From assembly GCA_900470095.1 (NCBI GenBank), contig UBZM01000008.1, positions 1 through 64,000 on the forward strand: DNA of 64,000 nucleotides, in the 5' to 3' direction. Below are positions 57,807 through 64,000 of the stretch, piece after piece. The notes under the pieces were generated by a model. The model saw only the letters and a list, made by a program, of their open reading frames with translations. It had not been told where the DNA came from and searched no databases. The stretch's first letter is position 1. The number at the start of each line of letters is the position of its first letter. The position numbers and the translations under genes were made by a program. Source of the stretch: Hyphomicrobiales bacterium. GTDB lineage: Bacteria > Pseudomonadota > Alphaproteobacteria > Rhizobiales > Beijerinckiaceae.

Positions 57807-58823
57807 TCAGACCTTGATGATGAGCTTGCCGAAATTCTTCCCGTCGAGCAGGCCGATGAACGCCTCAGGCGCCTGGGCGAGGCCCTCCACGATGTCCTCC
57901 TTGTATTTCAGGGCGCCTCCGGCGATCCACTCGGACGCCTCCCGTTCGAAGGCCGGGCGCTGCGCGACGAACTCACGCTGGATGAAACCACGGATCGTCA
58001 GGCTCTTGGTCAGGACCTGGCGCATGACGATGGGCAGCCGGTCCGGGCCCTCGAAATCACCCGTGCTGTTATACTGCGCAATCAGTCCGCAGACCGGAAT
58101 CCGGGCAAAGCCATTCAGCAGCGGAAACACCGCGTCCCAGACCTTGCCGCCGACATTCTCGAAATAGACGTCAATGCCATTTGGACAGGCCACCGCCAGT
58201 TGGTCGGCGAAATCAGGAGCGCTGTGATCGACGACGGCATCGAACCCGAAGGTCTCGCGGATAAAGGCGCATTTCGTCTCGCCACCCGCGATCCCGACGG
58301 CGCGAGCGCCCTTGATCCGCGCGATCTGCCCCACGGCCGATCCCACAGGCCCGCTGGCGGCTGCCACGACCACGGTCTCCCCCGCCTTGGGCTGGCCGAT
58401 CGTCAACAGGCCGGCATAAGCGGTGAAGCCTGGCATCCCGAGCACGCCCAGCGCTGTCGTGATCGGCGCGGCGGCCGGATCGATCTTGCGCAGATGGGCC
58501 CCGTCGGCCACCGCGTAGGACTGCCAGCCGGAATGCGAAAGCACGATATCGCCTGGCCTGAAGTCGGGGTGGCGGCTCTCCAGAACCTCCGCAACGGTGC
58601 CGCCTTCCATCACCTGACCGATCGCCACCGGAGCGGCATAGGATTTCTCATCGCTCATGCGTCCCCGCATATAGGGGTCGAGCGAGAGATAGAGGATGCG
58701 CAGAACCACCTGGCCATCGGAAGCCTCCGGAACCGCAGCGTGCTCGAGCCTGAAATCGCTGGGGCGCGGCCGGCCGACTGGGCGACCGGCCAGAACGATC
58801 CTGAGATTATCCTGTTGGGGCAT
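57807..58823 (-). CDS. NADP-dependent oxidoreductase, zinc-free MDR (CurA-like)
   Basis: 338 residues. Starts at ATG 58823 (MPQQDNLRIVLAGRPVG); an earlier in-frame ATG lacks support. Seen: LSLDPYMRGRMSD, the SGPVGSAVGQIAR dinucleotide loop and YFENVGGKVWDAV, typical of leukotriene B4 dehydrogenase/curcumin reductase-type medium-chain reductases. It reduces alpha,beta-unsaturated carbonyls. Divergent from uvrC. Confidence 0.93.
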   Translation of the reverse strand: MPQQDNLRIVLAGRPVGRPRPSDFRLEHAAVPEASDGQVVLRILYLSLDPYMRGRMSDEKSYAAPVAIGQVMEGGTVAEVLESRHPDFRPGDIVLSHSGWQSYAVADGAHLRKIDPAAAPITTALGVLGMPGFTAYAGLLTIGQPKAGETVVVAAASGPVGSAVGQIARIKGARAVGIAGGETKCAFIRETFGFDAVVDHSAPDFADQLAVACPNGIDVYFENVGGKVWDAVFPLLNGFARIPVCGLIAQYNSTGDFEGPDRLPIVMRQVLTKSLTIRGFIQREFVAQRPAFEREASEWIAGGALKYKEDIVEGLAQAPEAFIGLLDGKNFGKLIIKV

Positions 58824-58874
58824 GGGGTTTAGTCCTCCCTCGAGTGCGTCGTTTGGATTGGTCAGTTCATATGG

Positions 58875-58888
58875 GAGCAACGTTGCTC
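58875..58888. promoter_or_regulatory. Perfect palindrome upstream of uvrC
   Basis: GAGCAACGTTGCTC, 14 bases, between the divergent oxidoreductase and uvrC genes. It does not match the alphaproteobacterial LexA box (GTTC spaced by seven). Regulator unknown. Confidence 0.35.
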
Positions 58889-58977
58889 GGCGAGCACCAC
58901 CTCACCCGTGCATTTTGCCACAGGGCGGCGCACGCTCCTGACATGACGAAACGCCTCGGGCATCTTACATCGGGCTC

Positions 58978-60999
58978 ATGAATCGCCAGCGCACCGACGA
59001 CCTGCCGGAAGACGAGATCGAGGACGAGGAGGATGGCCTCCCGCTCCCAGATGCAACCATCGATGCCGGCGAGACAACGCCCTCCGAACTGAAGCACGGC
59101 ATCGAGGTCATCGCCGGCTTCGCCAGGCACCTGCCGAACAAGCCCGGCGTCTACCGCATGTTCGACCGGGCCGGCGAGGTGCTCTATGTCGGCAAGGCCA
59201 AGAGCCTGAAGAATCGCGTCACGGCCTATGCGCGCGGGCTTGCCCATACCAACGCTGTCGCCCGGATGATCTCCGAGACAGCGAACATGGAATTCGTCAC
59301 GACAGGGACGGAAACCGAGGCGCTGCTGCTCGAATCCAACCTGATCAAGCAGCTCAGGCCGCGCTATAATGTCCTGCTTCGCGACGACAAGTCCTTTCCC
59401 TATATCCTGCTGACGGGCGACCACCCTGCCCCGCAGATCGCCAAGCATCGCGGCTCGCGCCAGCGCAAGGGCGATTATTTTGGGCCGTTCGCATCGGCCC
59501 AGGCGGTGAAGCGCACGATCGACGCATTGCAGAAGGCGTTCCTGCTGCGCTCCTGCTCCGACAGCTATTACGAGAACCGCACGCGGCCCTGCCTGCTCTT
59601 CCAGATCAAGCGCTGTGCCGCACCTTGCACGGGCGAAATCTCGCATGCCGATTATCAGGCACTGGCTGATCAGGCGCGCGATTTCCTGTCAGGCCGTTCC
59701 TCGACCGTGAAGCGGACGCTGTCGGAGCGCATGCAGGCGGCGGCGGAGGCTCTCGAATTCGAGCAGGCGGCGCGCTACCGCGACCGACTGGCGGCGCTCT
59801 CTGCGGTCCAGGCCGGTCAGGATATCAACACCCAGGGGGTCGAGGAGGCGGATGTCTTCGCCATCGATGAGCAGGCCGGGCATTTCTGCGTCGAGATCTT
59901 CTTCTTCCGCAACCACCAGAACTGGGGCAATCGCGCCCTCTTCCCCCGTGCCGACAAGAGCCTCACGCCGGCCGAGGTGCTGGCCTCCGTCGTCACCCAG
60001 TTTTACGATGACAAGCCGCCGCCACGCCTCGTCCTGCTCTCGCATGAGGTCGAGGAGATCGACCTGATCGGCGAAGCGCTCTCGGCCCGCGCCGGCCGCA
60101 AGGTCGAGATCGCGGCGCCCAAGCGTGGCGAGAAATTCGATCTCGTCGCCCACGCCCGGAAGAATGCGCATGAGGCACTCTCCCGCAAGCTCGCCGACAA
60201 TGCCGGGCAGCAGAGCCTGCTCGTCGCGCTAGGCGAAGCCTTCGGGCTGCCCAAGCCGCCGCGCCGCGTCGAAGTCTACGACAACTCCCACATCATGGGG
60301 ACGAATGCGGTCGGCGGCATGATCGTCGCCGGCCCGGATGGTTTCATGAAGAGCCATTACCGCACCTTCAACATCTCCTCCGACACTATTGCCGGCGACG
60401 ATTTCGGCATGATGCGAGAGGTGCTGAAGCGGCGGTTCTCGCGATTGGCGAAGGAGAGCATAGCAGCGGAGGGCGGCGACACCGTCGATCTCGCAGCGGC
60501 CGAATCTCCCGCTCCGCCCCCCGAGGCTCAGGACGAAACCGCTTTTCCCTCGCGCCCCGATCTCGTCATCGTCGATGGCGGAAAGGGCCAGTTCGAGGCC
60601 GCGCGCCTGATCATGGCCGAATGCGGTGTCACCGATATTCCGCTCGTGGCCATCGCCAAGGGCGCCGACCGCAACGCCATGCGCGAGACGTTCTTCATGG
60701 CCGGCAAGGAGCCGTTCAAACTGCCGCCGCGCGATCCGGGCCTCTATTTCATCCAGCGCCTGCGCGACGAGGCGCATCGCTTCGCCATCGGCACGCATCG
60801 CGCCAGGCGCAAGCGCGACATCACCAAGAACCCGCTCGACGAGATTGCGGGCATCGGCCCCTCGCGAAAACGGGCGCTCCTGCTGCATTTCGGCACAGTC
60901 AAGGCGATCCAGCGCGCCAAGCTCGACGACCTGATGCGCACGCCCGGCGTCAATGCCGCCACCGCCAAGGCGGTGCACGATTTCTTTCACGATGCGTAG
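58978..60999 (+). CDS. uvrC: Excinuclease ABC subunit C
   Basis: 673 residues. UvrC makes both cuts in nucleotide excision repair. Domains: acidic N-terminal extension (1-35, [14 protein letters not shown]), GIY-YIG nuclease ([19 protein letters not shown]), UVR motif ([11 protein letters not shown]), C-terminal RNase H-like nuclease ([15 protein letters not shown]), and two HhH motifs ([13 protein letters not shown]). The acidic extension is typical of this lineage. First of the uvrC-pgsA-moaD-moaE block. Confidence 0.97.
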   Translation: MNRQRTDDLPEDEIEDEEDGLPLPDATIDAGETTPSELKHGIEVIAGFARHLPNKPGVYRMFDRAGEVLYVGKAKSLKNRVTAYARGLAHTNAVARMISETANMEFVTTGTETEALLLESNLIKQLRPRYNVLLRDDKSFPYILLTGDHPAPQIAKHRGSRQRKGDYFGPFASAQAVKRTIDALQKAFLLRSCSDSYYENRTRPCLLFQIKRCAAPCTGEISHADYQALADQARDFLSGRSSTVKRTLSERMQAAAEALEFEQAARYRDRLAALSAVQAGQDINTQGVEEADVFAIDEQAGHFCVEIFFFRNHQNWGNRALFPRADKSLTPAEVLASVVTQFYDDKPPPRLVLLSHEVEEIDLIGEALSARAGRKVEIAAPKRGEKFDLVAHARKNAHEALSRKLADNAGQQSLLVALGEAFGLPKPPRRVEVYDNSHIMGTNAVGGMIVAGPDGFMKSHYRTFNISSDTIAGDDFGMMREVLKRRFSRLAKESIAAEGGDTVDLAAAESPAPPPEAQDETAFPSRPDLVIVDGGKGQFEAARLIMAECGVTDIPLVAIAKGADRNAMRETFFMAGKEPFKLPPRDPGLYFIQRLRDEAHRFAIGTHRARRKRDITKNPLDEIAGIGPSRKRALLLHFGTVKAIQRAKLDDLMRTPGVNAATAKAVHDFFHDA

Positions 61000-61065
61000 G
61001 GCTCGTACACGCCTCGCGGGATTGCGTGTTGACGCTGTCACAAGCGCGCTGCTTTGGTGTTCCCC

Positions 61066-61677
61066 GTGACGATTCTTCCAGATGCCATCAGGCGGCGGGG
61101 CCCTTGGTCCCTGCCAAATTTGCTGACCTACGGCCGGATCGCAGCGATTCCGGCGCTGGTGGCGCTGCTGTTCTGGCCGCGCGACGACTGGATGCGCTGG
61201 ATCGCCCTGGCGATCTATGTCGCGGCGGCCGTAACGGACTATCTCGATGGCTGGATCGCCCGGGCCTGGAGCCAGCATTCGGCGATCGGCCGGATGCTCG
61301 ATCCCATCGCCGACAAGCTTCTGGTCTGCGCCCTGCTGCTGATGCTGGTCGCGGACGGCACGATTTATGGCTGGTCGCTCTGGGCGGCCATCGTCATCCT
61401 TTGCCGCGAGATCCTGGTATCGGGCCTGCGCGAGTTCCTGGCCGAGCTGCAGGTCAGCGTTCCCGTCAGCAAGGTGGCGAAATGGAAAACCACGGCGCAA
61501 CTCCTGGCGCTCGGCTTCCTCGTTGCCGGCCCCGCCGGCGACAAGGTTCTGCCCTATAATACGCAGATCGGCATCGTCATGCTGTGGCTGGCGGCAATTC
61601 TGACCATCTATACCGGTTGGGACTACCTTAACTCCGGAATCCGCCATCTGGTGGACGAGGACGAACGCGCATCATGA
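61066..61677 (+). CDS. pgsA: CDP-diacylglycerol-glycerol-3-phosphate 3-phosphatidyltransferase
   Basis: 203 residues if begun at the GTG at 61066; TTG 61054 and GTG 61057 are also in frame and no ribosome site decides. CDP-alcohol transferase motif DYLDGWIARAWSQHSAIGRMLDPIADK (parts shown) with all Asp residues. Four to five membrane helices. Makes phosphatidylglycerol phosphate, precursor of the lipid Lgt uses. Overlaps moaD by ATGA. Confidence 0.94.
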   Translation: MTILPDAIRRRGPWSLPNLLTYGRIAAIPALVALLFWPRDDWMRWIALAIYVAAAVTDYLDGWIARAWSQHSAIGRMLDPIADKLLVCALLLMLVADGTIYGWSLWAAIVILCREILVSGLREFLAELQVSVPVSKVAKWKTTAQLLALGFLVAGPAGDKVLPYNTQIGIVMLWLAAILTIYTGWDYLNSGIRHLVDEDERAS

Positions 61678-61955
61678 TCGACAGCCAGGCCGAGACCCGA
61701 ACCCTGAAGCTCGTCTATTTCGCCTGGGTCCGCGAACGCATCGGCGTTGCGGAAGAGACGGTGGAGGTGCCCCACGAGGCACGGACCGTGGCTGACTTGG
61801 TGGATTGGCTGAGAGGGCGCGACGAAGGCTACGAGATGGCCTTCGAGAATGCCGCGATCGTGCGCGCCGCCATCGACCATGTCCATGTCAAGCCGGAAGC
61901 CTCCCTCGCAGGCGCCCGGGAGATCGCCTTCTTCCCGCCGATGACGGGCGGCTGA
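61674..61955 (+). CDS. moaD: Molybdopterin synthase sulfur carrier subunit MoaD
   Basis: 93 residues. Ubiquitin-like fold ending with FFPPMTGG, whose C-terminal Gly is thiocarboxylated to donate sulfur in molybdopterin synthesis. Slightly longer N-terminus (about ten residues) than E. coli MoaD. ATGA overlap with pgsA and 19 bases before moaE show one transcript. Confidence 0.95.
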   Translation: MIDSQAETRTLKLVYFAWVRERIGVAEETVEVPHEARTVADLVDWLRGRDEGYEMAFENAAIVRAAIDHVHVKPEASLAGAREIAFFPPMTGG

Positions 61956-61974
61956 GGCAAGCCGGGCCCACGCC

Positions 61975-62430
61975 ATGACTCCGGTCGTCCGCATCCAGCG
62001 CGAGGATTTCGACCTCAACGCCGAGGTCGAGGCGCTGACCCGCGACCGGACCGATATCGGCGCAATCGTCACCTTCGCCGGGCTTTGTCGCGATGAAGGT
62101 GGCAAACTGGCAGCGCTCGAGCTCGAGCATTATCCCGGCATGGCCGAAGCCGAAATCGGGCGCGTGGCGGCGGAGGCAGTCGAGCGCTGGCCGCTCAATG
62201 GTCTGGTCGCCATCCATCGTTACGGGCTGATCAGGCCGGGCGGGCAGATCGTGCTAGTGGTCGCCGCTTCGCGCCATCGCCGCGCCGCCTTCGAGGCCGC
62301 CGAATTCCTGATGGACTATCTCAAAACCCGCGCTCCCTTCTGGAAGCGCGAGCATCTGAGCGACGGCACCATCGGCGGATGGGTCGAAGCCAGGGCCGAC
62401 GATGATACCGCCGCAGCACGCTGGAACTGA
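61975..62430 (+). CDS. moaE: Molybdopterin synthase catalytic subunit MoaE
   Basis: 151 residues. Conserved GAIVTFAGLCRD, LELEHYPGMAEAEI, IHRYGLI and FWKREH with the catalytic Lys. Converts precursor Z to molybdopterin with MoaD. Provides the cofactor for the sulfite oxidase-like protein at 12.6 kb among others. Confidence 0.96.
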   Translation: MTPVVRIQREDFDLNAEVEALTRDRTDIGAIVTFAGLCRDEGGKLAALELEHYPGMAEAEIGRVAAEAVERWPLNGLVAIHRYGLIRPGGQIVLVVAASRHRRAAFEAAEFLMDYLKTRAPFWKREHLSDGTIGGWVEARADDDTAAARWN

Positions 62431-62434
62431 ATGA

Positions 62435-63523
62435 ATGTCTGGCCGACCGAAGCCCCCGCTGATCTCCGCAGTCGGCGTAGCCACTCTGCTCGGCCTGGGC
62501 CACGCCCAAGCCACCGAAACGGGCACCAGGACCTTCCGTGACTGGATCGCCGGATGCGACAATCTCAGGAGCTGCACGGCCCTGTCGCTGCCCGCGGAAG
62601 CAGCGAGCGATATCGGCGTCCTGAAGCTCGAGCGCTCGGCCGGACCGGCCGGCGCAGCCTCGCTCTCCCTGCGTCTCAGAGGCGAGCAGCTCAAGGCGCC
62701 GCTCACCGTACAATTGCTTCTGGATGGCGCCCCCTTCCCTGCCGCGGGCAAGAGCCTGCCCGCCCGTCGCGACGGTGAGGACAGCGCAACCGTTCCGCTG
62801 TCCGACGCCGATACCGAGGCCCTCATCGCCGCAGCGCGAAAGGCGACCCGGCTGACGGCCAAGCTTGCCGGCAAGACCTATGACATCTCGCTCGCCGGCT
62901 CGGTCGCCGCCATGCTCTGGATCGACGAGCAGCAGGGCAGGCTTGGCGGCACGAGTGCGCTGATCCGCAAGGGCCCGGCCACGGCCCTGCCTGCGGTGCC
63001 GGCCCTGCCTGTGATCGCCGCGCGGGCGACTGCCGGATTTCCTGCGCCTGACGCCAAGGCGACGAAGGCCATGGCGGTTGCGCTGCGCAAGCACCTCAAG
63101 CAGCGCGACCCCGATCTTTGCGATGACGGCGGCGACGCGGACTCAGATTCGGACAATGTCTGGTCGCTTGACGCCTCTACGAAGCTGGTTGGCCTGCTCT
63201 GCTCGCGCGGCGCCTACAATGTCACGACCGGCTTCTGGAGCGTGACCGGCAATGATGTCGCGAAGGCCAGGAAGGTCGCGTTTCCCCAGCCCGGCGCCAA
63301 CAGCGACAATCTTCTGATCAATGCCAGCTTCGACCCAGCGACCGGACAGGTCGGCTTCTTCGGCAAGGCGCGCGGCATCGGGGATTGCGGCAGTGCCGGT
63401 ACCTATGCCTGGACCGGCTCGGGCTTCGTTCTGACCGCCTTCAGCGAGATGCCGGAATGCCGCGGCGTGGATCCGGAAGACTGGCCGACGCTTTATCGAA
63501 GCGACGTGAAGCTCGCCAAATAG
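62435..63523 (+). CDS. Exported DUF1176 protein
   Basis: 362 residues. A short signal-like N-terminus (PPLISAVGVATLLGLGHAQA) precedes the DUF1176 domain: FRDWIAGCDNLRSCTALSLP, ARxxDGE-type turns and a C-terminal DNLLINASFDPATGQVGFFGKARGIGDCG. Probably periplasmic, function unknown. The domain contains several Cys. Begins five bases after moaE; a clear bidirectional terminator follows. Confidence 0.9.
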   Translation: MSGRPKPPLISAVGVATLLGLGHAQATETGTRTFRDWIAGCDNLRSCTALSLPAEAASDIGVLKLERSAGPAGAASLSLRLRGEQLKAPLTVQLLLDGAPFPAAGKSLPARRDGEDSATVPLSDADTEALIAAARKATRLTAKLAGKTYDISLAGSVAAMLWIDEQQGRLGGTSALIRKGPATALPAVPALPVIAARATAGFPAPDAKATKAMAVALRKHLKQRDPDLCDDGGDADSDSDNVWSLDASTKLVGLLCSRGAYNVTTGFWSVTGNDVAKARKVAFPQPGANSDNLLINASFDPATGQVGFFGKARGIGDCGSAGTYAWTGSGFVLTAFSEMPECRGVDPEDWPTLYRSDVKLAK

Positions 63524-63525
63524 CA

Positions 63526-63553
63526 AAAGGCCCGGTCTCTCGACCGGGCCTTT
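63526..63553. terminator. Bidirectional terminator
   Basis: AAAGGCCCGGTC / GACCGGGCCTTT, twelve pairs with a four-base loop, flanked by A and T runs on both sides. It serves the DUF1176 gene and the convergent aminotransferase gene. Confidence 0.88.
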
Positions 63554-63563
63554 GTTCGATCGC

Positions 63564-64000
63564 TCACGCTGCCTTGGAGGCTGGCCTCACCGCAGCGGAA
63601 TAATCTTCCATGATCACCTTGCCCATATTGCCGGTGATGAACTTGTAAGGCCCGATTTCGGAGACCAGCGTCACCTCGGCGGCCGAGCCAGTGATGAAGC
63701 ATTCCGAGAAGCCCTCGAGCTCCTCCGGGCGGATCCTCCGCTCGACCACCTCGAAACCGCGTGCCCGGCACAGATCGATCACGGACTGGCGGGTAATGCC
63801 ATTCAGGAACCTGTCGGCGGTCGGGGTGTGAACCACACCATCCTTGATAAAGAAGATATTGGCGCCGGTGCATTCGGCGACATTGCCTTCCCAGTCGAGC
63901 ATCATCGCGTCGGCATAGCCGGCCCGCTCCGCCTTGTGCTTGGAGAGCGAGCAGATCATGTAGAGTCCGGCCGCCTTGGCGTGGACCGGCGCGCAGGCCG
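63564..64000 (-). CDS. ilvE: Branched-chain amino-acid aminotransferase, C-terminal part
   Basis: About 145 codons, open to the right edge; the in-frame ATG at 63959 is internal (AKAAGLYMICSLSKHKAE is a family segment). Class IV PLP aminotransferase: MLDWEGNVAECTGANIFFIKDG, NGITRQSVIDLC and ECFITGSAAEVTLVSEI with cofactor and substrate residues. IlvE makes Leu, Ile and Val from their keto acids, fitting with leuC and leuD in this window. The catalytic Lys lies outside. Confidence 0.95.
   Translation of the reverse strand, partial: ACAPVHAKAAGLYMICSLSKHKAERAGYADAMMLDWEGNVAECTGANIFFIKDGVVHTPTADRFLNGITRQSVIDLCRARGFEVVERRIRPEELEGFSECFITGSAAEVTLVSEIGPYKFITGNMGKVIMEDYSAAVRPASKAA

Overview
The window is about 64 kb of GC-rich chromosome from an alphaproteobacterium, most likely a Hyphomicrobiales (Rhizobiales) member close to Bosea or a related genus. 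The reasons are the alphaproteobacterial-type S16 with a long Ala/Lys/Glu tail, an Omp25/Omp31-like porin-type protein, the uvrC-pgsA-moaD-moaE order, DUF1176 and MidA-Lgt-PgeF neighbourhoods, and the general codon use. The genus is an inference from family resemblance, not a database result. No rRNA, tRNA, CRISPR array, complete insertion sequence or prophage was found; this looks like core chromosome with metabolic accessory genes.

Layout. 1-5.4 kb: the end of an aspartate aminotransferase, an exported rhodanese, then a leftward translation cluster ffh-GNAT-rpsP-rimM-HAD-trmD. 5.7-12.6 kb: CAP lipoprotein, secreted protein, LysE exporter, methyltransferase, exported metallo-beta-lactamase-fold hydrolase, an exported proline-rich GyrI-like protein, dapF and mtaB. 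12.6-20.2 kb: sulfite oxidase, long-chain acyl-CoA ligase, a divergent EF-G paralogue, a quinol-monooxygenase-like gene, an SDR and a small membrane protein. 20.4-24.6 kb: rplS, leuC, three small genes, leuD. 24.6-29.8 kb: a DUF1501/DUF1800 pair, an exported DUF4394 protein, and a divergent ECF sigma/anti-sigma pair. 29.8-36.6 kb: RecD-like helicase, chemoreceptor, DapB-like protein, hydrolase, GNAT, LysE, SDR. 36.6-44 kb: a 5-oxoprolinase/hydantoinase fusion divergent from a complete TRAP transporter plus a winged-helix regulator. 44-50.2 kb: quinone reductase/TetR pair, ArsR/SRPBCC pair, EamA transporter, iron alcohol dehydrogenase, exported Cys-containing protein and RNase T2. 50.2-58.8 kb: rlmJ, GST, outer membrane protein, glycosyltransferase, pteridine-reductase-like SDR, Gly-rich peptide, pgeF, midA, lgt, NADP oxidoreductase. 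59-64 kb: uvrC, pgsA, moaD, moaE, DUF1176 and the C-terminal part of a branched-chain aminotransferase.

Points of most interest. (i) trmD and rplS, usually neighbours, are 19 kb apart on opposite strands in a way that one inversion would repair. (ii) The ECF sigma gene and the DUF4394 gene are preceded by two copies of CGCATCC, each followed after exactly 16 bases by C(G/T)TA, pointing outward: a candidate self-contained sigma regulon. (iii) The oxoprolinase/TRAP intergenic region has a perfect inverted repeat next to a TTGACA promoter and a short leader ORF overlapping dctQ. (iv) A DapB-family protein and an EF-G paralogue each lack a key catalytic histidine. No wholly new multi-gene defence or mobile system is evident.
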